64,000 nucleotides of DNA, from NCBI RefSeq assembly GCF_021026345.1, contig NZ_JAJNCZ010000008.1, positions 62,001 to 126,000 on the forward strand, read 5' to 3'. The DNA is from Rhizobium sp. GN54 (GTDB lineage Bacteria; Pseudomonadota; Alphaproteobacteria; Rhizobiales; Rhizobiaceae). This document shows, one piece after another, positions 1 through 8,722 of the stretch. The notes below the pieces were generated by a model that was not told where the DNA came from, did no database searches, and saw only the letters and a program-made list of their open reading frames with translations. Made by a program: the position numbers and the translations under genes. Positions within the stretch are counted from its first letter, which is position 1. Each line of letters begins with the position of its first letter.

Positions 1-676
1 CCAGCGCATGGCCGACCATGTGCTGCACCTCGCTCGGGTGCTGGGTGGAGGACCAGACGGTGACCTCGTCGTCTTCGCCGGGGATGGCGAGCGCGATGTG
101 GCCTTCCAGATAGAAATGGTCCTGGCCGCCGACGCGCATCTCGCCGGCGATCCGACGCGGCGAGGCGGCAAGGGCCGCTGTGGCATCGCCGCGCGAGAGC
201 GTCAGCGGATCGGTGACGAGGGCGGCGCCGTTTGCCAGCGTGTCGGTCACGTCGGTGAAGTGCGGCAGGTCACGGTACTCGAACTTCGCCAGACGCGCCG
301 CCCTGCGCGCCGCCTCGCGGGTGGTCGCGATCACGGCAAAGACCGGCTGGCCGTGGAACTCGACCCGGCCTTCGGCTAGCACCGGTTCATCGTGGCGGCC
401 GGTCGGGCTGATGTCGTTATGGCCCGGCACGTCGACGCCGGTCATCACCCAGACGACGCCTGGCGCGGTGCGGACGGCGGAAAGATCCATGGAGAGGATC
501 TCGGCATGCGCCCGGTCGCTCATGCCGAGTGCGGCATGCAGCGTGCCCTCGGGCTCGGGCATGTCGTCGATGTAATCGGCGCTGCCGGCGACGTGCTTGT
601 GGGCGCTGTCATGGCGCAGCGGCGCGTGCATCGGCGCCGAAATCGTCTTGCGTTCCTCGAAGGCGGACTTGTCCAT
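1..676 (-). CDS. xdhB: Xanthine dehydrogenase molybdopterin-binding subunit (partial, C-terminus outside window)
   Basis: This is the N-terminal 225 residues of the large subunit of a two-subunit molybdenum hydroxylase that oxidises hypoxanthine and xanthine to urate in purine catabolism. The visible start reads [20 protein letters not shown], followed by HVAGSADYIDDMPEP and a GQPVFAVIATTREAARRAA segment, which are typical of XdhB. The start codon overlaps the xdhA stop by one base (TGATG), with a GGAGG ribosome-binding site just upstream, so the two are translationally coupled. The gene continues beyond the left edge, so the cofactor-binding C-terminal domain cannot be inspected. Assignment rests on the family pattern and on the xdhA neighbour. 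Confidence 0.93.
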   Translation of the reverse strand, partial: MDKSAFEERKTISAPMHAPLRHDSAHKHVAGSADYIDDMPEPEGTLHAALGMSDRAHAEILSMDLSAVRTAPGVVWVMTGVDVPGHNDISPTGRHDEPVLAEGRVEFHGQPVFAVIATTREAARRAARLAKFEYRDLPHFTDVTDTLANGAALVTDPLTLSRGDATAALAASPRRIAGEMRVGGQDHFYLEGHIALAIPGEDDEVTVWSSTQHPSEVQHMVGHAL

Positions 677-2148
677 CACGCCACCTCCTCGAACCGCCGC
701 AGTTGCGCCGTCTCGCCCGTTGTCTCCAGGTAGAACCGCGTCAGCAGGTTCCTAGCCGCGAGCATCCGGTAGGCGGCGGTGGCGCGCCAGTCGGTGAGGG
801 GGGCGTAGTCCTTTTCCAGTTCGGCTGCCGCGGCCTGTGCAGCCGCTTCCGTCCATGGCCGTCCCATGAGGGCCGCCTCGGCATGGCTTGCGCGCTTCGG
901 GGTGGCGGCCATGCCGCCGAAACAGATGCGGGCGTCCGAGACTGTGCCGGCTGTATCCAGCGACAGGCGGAAGGCGCCGCACAGCGCCGAGATATCCTCG
1001 TCACGGCGCTTGGAAATCTTGTAGACGGCGAAGCGGTCGTCTGCTTCCGGGGCGGGCACGAACAGGCTTTCGACGAATTCGCCGGGCCGGCGGTCCTGCT
1101 TGCCATAGGCGATGAAGTAGTCCTCGAGCGGCAGTTCGCGACGGCCGGCGGTCGAACGCAAGGTCAGGCGCGTGCCGAGCGCGATCAGCGGCGGCGGCGT
1201 ATCGCCGATCGGCGAGCCGTTGGCGATGTTGCCGCCGATCGTGCCCATGTTGCGCACCTGCGCGCCGCCGATGCGCTCGATCAGCGGGCGCAGGCCGGGC
1301 ACGAGGTCGCAGAGGGCTTCGCAGGCCTGCGCATAGGTGACGCCGGCGCCGATCGTCAGGCCTTCCGGTTTGCTCTCTATCGCCTGCAGTTCCGATAGAT
1401 GATTGATGAAGACGACGGGGTCGAGTTCGCGCATCTGCTTGGTCACCCACAGCCCGACATCGGTGGAGCCCGCGACCACGGTCGCCTTCGGCTCGGCCGC
1501 GAGCACCTCCCCCAGGGCTTCGGCGGAGGCCGGGACGACCACGCGGTTTCCGGTCCGGCCGAGATGGATCGTCTCATGTGGTGCGAGCGCTGCCAGCCTT
1601 TCCTTCACCGCCGCGCGCGTGCGCTCGATCGGGTCGAAAACGGTGCTCGGCCTGCTGGAAGCGACGGCTTCGGCGGCGGCCACGATCGGCTCGTAGCCGG
1701 TGCAGCGACAGAGATTGCCCTGCAGCGCCCGTTCGATCTCCGGCCGGCCCGGCCGGTCGCTGGCCAGCCAGAGCCCGTAGAGCGACATGACGAAGCCCGG
1801 CGTGCAGAAGCCGCACTGCGAGCCGTGGTGGTCGACGAGGGCCTGCTGTACCGGATGCAGCGTCCCGTCTGCGCCCGCAAGATGCTCGACGGTGACGACG
1901 TGGGTGGCGTTCATCGAGCCGAGCAGGCGGATGCAGGCGTTCACGCTCTCGTAGACGAGATCGCCGCCGAGGAGCCGGCCGACGAGGACGGTGCAGGCGC
2001 CGCAGTCGCCCTCGGCGCAGCCTTCCTTGGTGCCGGTCAGCCGCCGGCGCAGGCGCAGCCAGTCGAGCAGCGTGCCGGTTGCAGGCACGTCGTCGAGGGC
2101 GATCTCCTCGTCGTTCAGGATGAAACGGATGCGGTCGGTCTCTTGCAT
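676..2148 (-). CDS. xdhA: Xanthine dehydrogenase small subunit (2Fe-2S and FAD domains)
   Basis: The 490-aa protein carries the electron-transfer half of xanthine dehydrogenase. An N-terminal plant-type 2Fe-2S domain has Cys44, Cys49 and Cys52 in [13 protein letters not shown] second 2Fe-2S domain has Cys112 and Cys115 (SQCGFCTPG) and Cys147 and Cys149 ([10 protein letters not shown]). A FAD-binding domain follows, with VVAGSTDVG near residue 225 and [16 protein letters not shown] near 305. Length is normal for bacterial XdhA. It lies 18 bases downstream of bdhA and overlaps xdhB. The mixed order bdhA-xdhA-xdhB is known from Sinorhizobium meliloti, which supports a rhizobial host. Confidence 0.96.
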   Translation of the reverse strand: MQETDRIRFILNDEEIALDDVPATGTLLDWLRLRRRLTGTKEGCAEGDCGACTVLVGRLLGGDLVYESVNACIRLLGSMNATHVVTVEHLAGADGTLHPVQQALVDHHGSQCGFCTPGFVMSLYGLWLASDRPGRPEIERALQGNLCRCTGYEPIVAAAEAVASSRPSTVFDPIERTRAAVKERLAALAPHETIHLGRTGNRVVVPASAEALGEVLAAEPKATVVAGSTDVGLWVTKQMRELDPVVFINHLSELQAIESKPEGLTIGAGVTYAQACEALCDLVPGLRPLIERIGGAQVRNMGTIGGNIANGSPIGDTPPPLIALGTRLTLRSTAGRRELPLEDYFIAYGKQDRRPGEFVESLFVPAPEADDRFAVYKISKRRDEDISALCGAFRLSLDTAGTVSDARICFGGMAATPKRASHAEAALMGRPWTEAAAQAAAAELEKDYAPLTDWRATAAYRMLAARNLLTRFYLETTGETAQLRRFEEVA

Positions 2149-2166
2149 GCGCCTTGCCTCGGCCTG

Positions 2167-2940
2167 CTATTGCGCGGTCCAGCCGCCGTCGATGGAGATG
2201 TGCGTCCCGGTGATGGAGCGGGCGGCATCGCCGGCCAGGAAGATGGCCGTCTCGGCCACCTCCTCGACGCTGACGAACTCCTTGGTCGGCTGGAACTTCA
2301 GCATGACGTCCGATTTCACCTGCGCCTCGGTGATGCCGCGGGCGCGCGCCGTGTCGGGGATCTGCTTTTCCACCAGCGGCGTCAGCACGTAGCCCGGGCA
2401 GATGGCGTTGACGGTGATGCCCTGGTCGGCGACCTCCAGCGCCACGGCCTTGGTCAGGCCCATGATACCATGTTTCGCCGCCACATAGGCCGACTTGAAG
2501 GGCGAGGCGACGAGGCCGTGGGCGGAGGCGACGTTGATGATGCGGCCCCAGCCCTTCGCCTTCATTCCGGGGATCGCCGCGCGGATCGTGTGGAAGGAGC
2601 TCGACAGGTTGATGGCGATGATCTGGTCCCACTTGTCGACCGGGAAGTCCTCGATCTTCTCGACATGCTGGATGCCGGCATTGTTGACGAGAATGTCGAC
2701 GCTGCCGAAGGTGGCGGTCGCGGTCGCGATCATGTCGGCGATCTCCGCGGGCCGCGTCATGTCGGCGGGATGATAGGTCACCTTGCCGCCGCCGAGGCCG
2801 GAAAGCCGCTGCGTGATCTCCTCCACCTCGGCCGCGCCGCCGAGCCCGTTGAGGACGACATTGGCGCCGGTCCGGGCGAAAGCCGTGGCGATCGCAAGGC
2901 CGATGCCGCTGGTGGAGCCGGTGACGACGGCTGTCTTCAT
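2167..2940 (-). CDS. bdhA: D-3-hydroxybutyrate dehydrogenase
   Basis: This 257-aa short-chain dehydrogenase interconverts D-3-hydroxybutyrate and acetoacetate with NAD, a step in using polyhydroxybutyrate or external hydroxybutyrate. The Rossmann motif TGSTSGIG is at residues 7-14, NNAG at 86-89, and the catalytic Ser139, Tyr152 and Lys156 lie in NVASAHG and AYVAAK. The C-terminus [13 protein letters not shown] is characteristic of hydroxybutyrate dehydrogenases within the SDR family. It is the first gene of an operon with xdhA and xdhB, divergent from glpK across about 220 bases that must hold both promoters. Confidence 0.93.
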   Translation of the reverse strand: MKTAVVTGSTSGIGLAIATAFARTGANVVLNGLGGAAEVEEITQRLSGLGGGKVTYHPADMTRPAEIADMIATATATFGSVDILVNNAGIQHVEKIEDFPVDKWDQIIAINLSSSFHTIRAAIPGMKAKGWGRIINVASAHGLVASPFKSAYVAAKHGIMGLTKAVALEVADQGITVNAICPGYVLTPLVEKQIPDTARARGITEAQVKSDVMLKFQPTKEFVSVEEVAETAIFLAGDAARSITGTHISIDGGWTAQ

Positions 2941-3162
2941 TTCACGCTTCTCCCTGTTCTCGCGGCGAACAGAGCCTCCGGTGCGCCGCTTCGCGGCCAG
3001 CCTACGCGCAAGAGACGGGCCGTTGCAATCGGCATTTGGGGCGGCGCAGCGCAGAGATTGTGCGCCGCAGCTTGCGTTTTATTTTCCTTTGACATTCGTT
3101 TTCATGTCGTATTGAAGATTCCGAATGCCGTTGGGAGCGGCCGGACAGGACGGGAGGGTTTC

Positions 3163-4656
3163 ATGGGCGGCTTCATACTCGCAATCGACCAGGGCACGAC
3201 CTCGAGCCGGGCGATCGTCTTCGACGATGACCAGCGGGTCGCGGGCGTCGGCCAGCGCGAGTTCCCGCAGGTCTTTCCCCGTTCGGGCTGGGTCGAGCAC
3301 AATCCCGAGGAGATCTGGGAGAGCGTGATCTGGTCGGCCCGCGTCGCGCTCGAGCAGGCGGGCATCGACGCATCGCAGCTTTCGGGCATCGGCATCACCA
3401 ACCAGCGCGAGACCGTCGTCGTCTGGGACCGCGACAGCGGCCGGCCGATCCACAACGCCATCGTCTGGCAGGACCGGCGGACGGCGGAACGCTGCGAGGA
3501 CCTGAAGCGGCAGGGGCTGGAAGCGCTCTTCACCGGCAAGACCGGCCTGCTGCTCGATCCCTATTTCTCCGGCACCAAGCTTGCCTGGCTGCTCGACAAT
3601 GTCGAAGGCGCGCGGGCGCGCGCCGAACGCGGCGAGCTCTGCTTCGGCACCATCGATACGTTCCTGATCTGGCGCCTGACCGGCGGGCGTTCGTTCGCCA
3701 CCGATGCGACCAATGCCAGCCGGACGCTGATGTACGACATCGCCGCCAATGCCTGGGACGACGAACTGCTTTCACTCCTGGGGGTTCCGCGGGCAATGCT
3801 GCCCGAGGTCTTCGATTGCGCGGCCGATTTCGGCGTCACCCTGCGCGAACATCTCGGCGCCGAAGTGCCGATCCTCGGCGTCGCCGGCGATCAGCAGGCG
3901 GCGACCATAGGCCAGGCCTGTTTCGAGCCCGGCATGATGAAATCGACCTACGGCACGGGCTGCTTCGCGCTCCTGAACACCGGTTCGGACATGGTGCGCT
4001 CGAAGAACCGGCTGCTGACGACGATCGCCTATCGCCTCGAGGGCGAGACGACCTATGCGCTGGAAGGCTCCATCTTCATTGCGGGAGCGGCCGTCCAATG
4101 GCTGCGCGACGGGCTGAAGATCATCGGCGCGGCGTCGGAGGCAGGCGCGCTTGCGGACAAGGCGGACCCGACCCAGCATGTCTATCTGGTGCCCGCCTTC
4201 ACCGGCCTGGGGGCGCCACACTGGGACCCGGACGCGCGGGCGGCGATCTACGGCATGACGCGGGGAACGGGGCCGGCGGAATTTGCACGCGCAGCACTGG
4301 AGGCCGTCTGCTTCCAGACCCGCGACCTTCTCGACGCCATGCGTGGCGACTGGGCGGATGGCGCGCGCGACACGGTGCTGCGCGTCGATGGCGGCATGGT
4401 CGCTTCGGACTGGACCATGCAGCGGCTCGCCGACATTCTCGACGCGCCGGTCGACCGGCCGACGATCCTGGAGACGACGGCGCTGGGGGCGGCCTGGCTC
4501 GCCGGCCATCGCGCCGGCGTCTGGCCCGACCGGGACGGCATCGCCCGCTCCTGGGCCCGCGACCGCCGCTTCGAGCCGCAGATGGACGCGGAGACCCGCG
4601 CCGAAAAGATCGCCGGCTGGAAGGACGCGGTGCGGCGGACGCTGAGCGCGGGGTAG
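3163..4656 (+). CDS. glpK: Glycerol kinase
   Basis: This FGGY-family kinase of 497 aa (E. coli GlpK is 502) phosphorylates glycerol to sn-glycerol 3-phosphate. It has the N-terminal phosphate loop [14 protein letters not shown], the substrate segment [11 protein letters not shown], the nucleotide-binding region [10 protein letters not shown], and [20 protein letters not shown]. The open frame extends upstream to about 1399, but that extension is antisense to xdhA and bdhA. The chosen ATG has a GGGAGGG ribosome-binding site six bases upstream and begins at the conserved [10 protein letters not shown]. No glpF or glpD lies beside it, so the gene seems to stand alone. A TTGACA at 3089-3094 could be its -35 box. 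Confidence 0.97.
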   Translation: MGGFILAIDQGTTSSRAIVFDDDQRVAGVGQREFPQVFPRSGWVEHNPEEIWESVIWSARVALEQAGIDASQLSGIGITNQRETVVVWDRDSGRPIHNAIVWQDRRTAERCEDLKRQGLEALFTGKTGLLLDPYFSGTKLAWLLDNVEGARARAERGELCFGTIDTFLIWRLTGGRSFATDATNASRTLMYDIAANAWDDELLSLLGVPRAMLPEVFDCAADFGVTLREHLGAEVPILGVAGDQQAATIGQACFEPGMMKSTYGTGCFALLNTGSDMVRSKNRLLTTIAYRLEGETTYALEGSIFIAGAAVQWLRDGLKIIGAASEAGALADKADPTQHVYLVPAFTGLGAPHWDPDARAAIYGMTRGTGPAEFARAALEAVCFQTRDLLDAMRGDWADGARDTVLRVDGGMVASDWTMQRLADILDAPVDRPTILETTALGAAWLAGHRAGVWPDRDGIARSWARDRRFEPQMDAETRAEKIAGWKDAVRRTLSAG

Positions 4657-4780
4657 CGGCGGAAATCCTACGCATCCGCAACAGGGGCCGGCTCACCCGT
4701 CATCGGGTTCGCGGCCGGCGGCGAGCTACCTCGAACAAACCGGTCTTCTGTTCGGCGCTTCCGGATGCTATTGCCCGGAT

Positions 4781-5185
4781 ATGCACCTTTCTTCAAACGC
4801 CGTCGCAGGTCGGTCATGCGGGACCTGCACGCTCTGTTGCCGACTGCCTGACATCGATCTGCTCGAGAAACCGGCCAATAGCTGGTGCCGGCACTGCATC
4901 GAAGGAGAGGGCTGCTCGGACTATGAAAACCGCCCTTCGGTCTGCCGGGACTTTCTTTGCCGGTGGATGACCGATGGAAATCTCGGCGCCGAGTGGGAGC
5001 CGTCGCGCTCGCACATGATGATCTACAGGCAGGGCCCGCAGATCACGGTTCTGGTCGACCCTGATTTTCAGGACATCTGGCGGCGCGAGCCATACGGCAC
5101 GCAATTGCGCGCCTGGGCTTCAAAGGCGGAACCGACGGGCGGATATGTGATTGTGTTCTGGCGGGACGAGGTCTTCAAGATCTGA
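4781..5185 (+). CDS. Small cysteine-rich protein, possible metal-binding (YkgJ-like)
   Basis: This 134-aa protein has nine cysteines in its first 60 residues: Cys13, 16, 19 and 20 in CGTCTLCCRLPDI, Cys36 and 39 in WCRHC, then Cys45, Cys55 and Cys60. The pattern resembles zinc- or iron-binding cysteine-cluster proteins of the YkgJ type. The C-terminal half has none and looks like a small alpha/beta domain. There is no signal peptide, so it is probably cytoplasmic. It sits alone between glpK and the DGPF-sigma pair. The function is not established; I infer metal binding only from the cysteine spacing. Confidence 0.75.
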   Translation: MHLSSNAVAGRSCGTCTLCCRLPDIDLLEKPANSWCRHCIEGEGCSDYENRPSVCRDFLCRWMTDGNLGAEWEPSRSHMMIYRQGPQITVLVDPDFQDIWRREPYGTQLRAWASKAEPTGGYVIVFWRDEVFKI

Positions 5186-5294
5186 TCGCACCACCGCGGG
5201 CGCCGGCCCGGCAAATTGAAACAGTTCGCAATTTTTCATGCGTTGTGTCGGGAACGGCGCTACTCCTACGTCATTGCAACGATGGGAGGAAGCG

Positions 5295-5675
5295 ATGCTG
5301 TATGCCGTTCTCTGCTACAATTCCGAGGATGCGGTCGCCGCGTGGAGCAAGGAGGAGGAGGACAAGGTGATGTCCGACCTTGCCGCGGTGGAGAGCAAAC
5401 ATGCGGCCGCCGGACGGCTCGGGCCGGTCGCGCGGTTGATGCCGACGACGGCCGCGACCACGCTCAGGAAGGCGCCGGGCGAGAGTTTCGTCGTCGACGG
5501 TCCCTTCGCCGAGACCAAGGAGCAGTTCCTCGGATTTTTCGTCGTCGACATGGAGACGCTCGACGCGGCGATCGCCTTCGCCAAGGAACTGGCGGTCGCC
5601 AATCCCGGCGTCGGCGCCTACGAGATCCGGCCGCTGCGCGTCTTCAAACCCGGTGGAGCACTGGAGCCATTGTGA
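5295..5675 (+). CDS. YCII-related DGPF-domain protein
   Basis: The 126-aa protein belongs to the YCII/DGPF family: it starts MLYAVLCYN and carries the signature DGPFAETKEQ followed by GFFVVD. DGPF proteins are regularly encoded beside ECF42-type sigma factors, as here. The ATG chosen has GGGAGGA five bases upstream; an in-frame start 57 bases earlier lacks such a site and adds no family sequence. The stop codon overlaps the GTG start of the sigma-factor gene, so the pair is co-translated. The biochemical role of these proteins is unknown. They are thought to be effectors or partners of the sigma factor. Confidence 0.9.
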   Translation: MLYAVLCYNSEDAVAAWSKEEEDKVMSDLAAVESKHAAAGRLGPVARLMPTTAATTLRKAPGESFVVDGPFAETKEQFLGFFVVDMETLDAAIAFAKELAVANPGVGAYEIRPLRVFKPGGALEPL

Positions 5676-6931
5676 GCGAACTTTCCTGGATCGACCTTGC
5701 GCTTTCCTCCGCCCGCCCGCAGGCGATGGGGGCGCTGCTGCGCTACTTCCGCGACCTCGACCTCGCGGAGGAGGCCTTCCAGGAGGCGTGCCTCCGGGCC
5801 GTGCGCACCTGGCCCGACAAGGGGCCGTCGCGCGACCCGGTCGCCTGGCTGATCTTCGTCGGCCGCAACAGCGGCATCGACAGCCTGCGCAAGCGCGCGC
5901 GGCAGGCGCCGTTGCCGCCGGAGGAGACGCTGTCGGACCTGGAGGATGTCGAAGAGGATCTCGCCGAGCGGCTGGACGGATCGCACTACCGCGACGATAT
6001 CCTGCGGCTCCTGTTCGTCTGCTGCCATCCCGAACTGCCGGCGACGCAGCAGATCGCGCTGGCGCTCCGCATCGTCTCCGGGCTTTCGGTCCGCCAGATC
6101 GCCCGCGCCTTCCTCGTCTCGGAGGCGGCGATGGAGCAGCGGATCACCCGCGCCAAGGCGAGGATCGCGGCGGCCGGCCTGCCGTTCGAGGCACCGGATG
6201 CGGTCGCCCGTGCGGAGCGGCTCGGCGCGGTCGCGGCGATGGTCTACCTCGTGTTCAACGAGGGCTATTCCGCCGGCGAAAACCAGCGTGCCGACACGCC
6301 GTTCTGCGAAGAGGCGATCCGGCTTTCGCGATTGCTGCTGCGGCTGTTTCCCTCCGAACCCGAGATCATGGGGCTGACGGCGCTGCTCTTGCTCCAGCAT
6401 TCGCGCAAGGCCGCGCGCTTCGACGCGGATGGCCAGATCGTGCTCCTGGAGGACCAGGACCGCAGCCTCTGGGACGGCCGCATGATCCGCGAGGCGCTGG
6501 CGCTGATCGACAAGGCGCTTCGCCACCGGTCGCCGGGGCCCTACCAGATCCAGGCGGCGATCGCCGCGCTGCATGCGCGGGCGAAACGTTCCGAGGAGAC
6601 CGACTGGGAGGAGATCGACCTGCTCTACCAGTCGCTCGAGCGGCTGCAGCCGTCGCCGGTCGTCACGCTGAACCGGGCCGTCGCCGTGTCCCGGCGGCAG
6701 GGCGCGCAGGCGGCGCTCGACCTGATCGAACCGCTCGAAGACCGGCTTTCGGGCTATTTCTACTTCCACGGGCTGAGGGGCGGGCTCCTGAAGCAGCTCG
6801 GCCGCAATCGCGAGGCGCATGCCGCCTTCGAGCGCGCGATAGCACTTGCCACGACGCCGGCGGAAGCCGCCCATATCCGCCAGCACCTCGACGGGCTGGC
6901 CTGCGAGGCTACGGCCGGCACCACGCCCTGA
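5672..6931 (+). CDS. ECF42-type RNA polymerase sigma factor with C-terminal extension
   Basis: A 419-aa sigma factor, much longer than the usual 180-200 aa of ECF factors. Sigma region 2 is at the N-terminus (DLAEEAFQEACLRAVRTWP), and region 4 around residues 115-170 contains SVRQIARAFLVSEAAMEQRI. A roughly 240-residue helical extension follows, with VYLVFNEGYSA and NRAVAVS motifs typical of the SigJ-like/ECF42 group. I place the start at a GTG overlapping the upstream stop (GTGA). This group lacks a classical anti-sigma gene; the extension is thought to control activity. No anti-sigma gene is adjacent here, consistent with that model. Confidence 0.9.
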   Translation: MSELSWIDLALSSARPQAMGALLRYFRDLDLAEEAFQEACLRAVRTWPDKGPSRDPVAWLIFVGRNSGIDSLRKRARQAPLPPEETLSDLEDVEEDLAERLDGSHYRDDILRLLFVCCHPELPATQQIALALRIVSGLSVRQIARAFLVSEAAMEQRITRAKARIAAAGLPFEAPDAVARAERLGAVAAMVYLVFNEGYSAGENQRADTPFCEEAIRLSRLLLRLFPSEPEIMGLTALLLLQHSRKAARFDADGQIVLLEDQDRSLWDGRMIREALALIDKALRHRSPGPYQIQAAIAALHARAKRSEETDWEEIDLLYQSLERLQPSPVVTLNRAVAVSRRQGAQAALDLIEPLEDRLSGYFYFHGLRGGLLKQLGRNREAHAAFERAIALATTPAEAAHIRQHLDGLACEATAGTTP

Positions 6932-6962
6932 ACCGACGCTGGAATTGCACCGTGCCTACCTT

Positions 6963-6980
6963 TGTAGTAATGTTTCTACA
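6963..6980. promoter_or_regulatory. Palindromic operator candidate for the phd-vapC operon
   Basis: The sequence TGTAG, eight bases, CTACA forms a perfect five-base inverted repeat fifteen bases before the antitoxin start codon. Phd/VapB antitoxins usually repress their own operon at short palindromes of this kind, so this is a likely autoregulatory site overlapping the promoter. The role is inferred from position and symmetry. Confidence 0.55.
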
Positions 6981-6994
6981 TATGGAGGTGCTGC

Positions 6995-7246
6995 ATGGCG
7001 CGCATGACGAGCCGCGAATTCAATCAGGATACGGGCCGGGCGAAGAAGGCGGCGGAGCGCGGTCCCGTCTTCATCACCGATCGCGGCCGTGCGGCACACG
7101 TCCTGCTGTCGATCGAGGACTATAACCGGTTGGCGCGTCGCAGCGGAACCATTGCCGATCTGCTGGCCATGCCCGGCGGCGAGGACATCGATTTCGACGC
7201 GCCGAAACTCGGCGACGCCGCCCTGCGCCCGGCGGATTTCGACTGA
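6995..7246 (+). CDS. Type II antitoxin, Phd/YefM family
   Basis: The 83-aa protein starts MTSREFNQDTGRAKKAA and continues PVFITDRGRAAHVLLSIEDY, the classical Phd/YefM DNA-binding fold. The last 35 residues form the flexible toxin-neutralising tail (SGTIADLLAMPG). Its TGA stop overlaps the toxin ATG by one base, the usual coupling in these operons. It would bind both the toxin and the operator palindrome just upstream. A good ribosome-binding site (GGAGGTG) precedes the ATG. Confidence 0.93.
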   Translation: MARMTSREFNQDTGRAKKAAERGPVFITDRGRAAHVLLSIEDYNRLARRSGTIADLLAMPGGEDIDFDAPKLGDAALRPADFD

Positions 7247-7665
7247 TGTATCTGCTCGATACCAATGTCGTATCCGAACTGCGCAAGAAGGCGGCGGGAC
7301 GTGCCGATCCGGCCGTCCTGCGCTGGTCGGAGACGGTGACACCGGCGCAGCTCTATCTCTCCGCCATTTCGATCCTCGAACTGGAACTCGGCGTGCTGCA
7401 GATGGAACGGCGGGACGCGCGGCAGGGTGCGGCCCTGCGCCGATGGCTGAACGAGGCGGTGCTGCCTGCCTTCGACGGACGTATCCTTGCGGTCGACCAT
7501 CCGGTCGCACTCCACTGCGCGCGGTTCTCCGTGCCGGATCCACGGCCTTTTCGCGACGGATTGATCGGGGCGACCGCGGCGGCAAGCAATTTCGTTCTGG
7601 TCACGCGGAACCTGCGCGACTTTGCCGGCATGGACCTTGAACTGCTCGACCCGTGGGCGTTCTGA
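7246..7665 (+). CDS. PIN-domain toxin, VapC family
   Basis: This 139-aa PIN-domain ribonuclease is the toxin of the pair. The acidic metal-binding residues are visible: Asp5 in MYLLDTNVVSEL, Glu45 in ISILELELG, Asp104 in RDGLIGATA, and the terminal Asp125 in TRNLRDF. All catalytic residues are present, so it is predicted active. VapC toxins cleave tRNA or rRNA; the specific target cannot be read from sequence. It ends convergently against the glycosyltransferase-like gene with a 28-base gap. Confidence 0.93.
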   Translation: MYLLDTNVVSELRKKAAGRADPAVLRWSETVTPAQLYLSAISILELELGVLQMERRDARQGAALRRWLNEAVLPAFDGRILAVDHPVALHCARFSVPDPRPFRDGLIGATAAASNFVLVTRNLRDFAGMDLELLDPWAF

Positions 7666-7693
7666 ACCCGTGCCCAGCCTAGCCCTGCACGGC

Positions 7694-8581
7694 CTATTTC
7701 CAGATGCCGAAGCGCTCCTGCATGTAGGCGATTGAGCTACGGTTGGCGTCCTTGCGGGTGATGCCCTCGATCGTCGAGCGATAAAGGGAATCGATGTCAT
7801 GGGCACCGGTCGTTACCGGTTCCTCGATGCCCGCGGGCAGCCAGATCGGGATGCCCTTCCATGCGAGCAGGCCGGAGAGCCAGACGTCGTCCACGGTCCA
7901 GACGACATCGGGAATGTCGTAGGCGGTGTCATCGAAGAAATCGGGGCGCACGACGACGCCGCCGAGCCCCTGGAGGATATCGACATAGCCGGCCCTGGCG
8001 ATCGGGCGGCGCATCGGGCGCGGCACGTCCTGGCGCAGCACGGCCGTCATGAACCTGTGGGCGAGCCGGCGCGCGCGTAGCGACGGGTCGAGCTTGCCGG
8101 TTCGCACTGCCTTCGGCTGGAAGGGGCCCGGCTTGCCGTGATGGGAGGCGATGTTCTTGCCGGTCAGGGCCACGCATTCGCTGGGCCGGGTCGCCTGAAC
8201 GGCGAGAAGGTCGCCGGCCCAACTGGGGGCGAAAACCTTGTCGTCGTCGCAAAAGAGGATCTGCGCCGGCTTGCCGCGAAGCTCCTTCGCCGCGAACAGG
8301 ACCTTCGAAGCCGGGCCGAGATCGGTGTCCGGGCGCACGATCCGCACGCCGTCCGGGACCTCCGGCAGCGCGCCGTCATAGCCCGGAAAGCGGCGGTAGC
8401 GCAGGGGGATATGGAGGCGGATCTCGTCGATTGCGGCCTTCTGGGCGACGAGGCTTTGCAGCGTCGGGCCGAGGGTCGAAAAGCGCGGCGGAATTGTGGA
8501 CAGCGAAATAATGCGCAACGAATTGACCTGGAGCGACGGAAGGACCGGCGGTTTCGGCAGACCCTTGGCATGACCGGCCAC
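7694..8581 (-). CDS. Glycosyltransferase-like protein with DDD motif
   Basis: The protein (up to 295 aa) begins its conserved part with LRIISLSTIPPRFSTLGPTLQ, like the N-terminal strand of GT-A nucleotide-sugar glycosyltransferases. It has the metal-binding motif ILFCDDDKVFAPSW with Asp112-114 and a later WTVDDVWLSGLLAWKGIPIW segment resembling the acceptor-side motif of family 2-like enzymes. There is no signal peptide or membrane segment. The first about 20 residues are not obviously conserved, so the true start may be slightly downstream. Donor and acceptor sugars are unknown. It is a single gene, not in a polysaccharide cluster. Confidence 0.72.
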   Translation of the reverse strand: MAGHAKGLPKPPVLPSLQVNSLRIISLSTIPPRFSTLGPTLQSLVAQKAAIDEIRLHIPLRYRRFPGYDGALPEVPDGVRIVRPDTDLGPASKVLFAAKELRGKPAQILFCDDDKVFAPSWAGDLLAVQATRPSECVALTGKNIASHHGKPGPFQPKAVRTGKLDPSLRARRLAHRFMTAVLRQDVPRPMRRPIARAGYVDILQGLGGVVVRPDFFDDTAYDIPDVVWTVDDVWLSGLLAWKGIPIWLPAGIEEPVTTGAHDIDSLYRSTIEGITRKDANRSSIAYMQERFGIWK

Positions 8582-8722
8582 GCATGGTCAACGAACCGCC
8601 GGTAGTGACGAACGCGGGCTCCAGCGGGCCTGCGAAACGCTCTGTTTCCTTTTTCCGGCCTTTGCTTGCAGGCCGCATCCCCCTATCGTCCGCGACGACG
8701 CGAACAACCGGAAGAGATGCCG

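Noticed and set aside
1399-3162. Upstream extension of the glycerol kinase frame
   Set aside because: It is antisense to xdhA and bdhA and has no family sequence; glpK starts at 3163 with a good ribosome-binding site.
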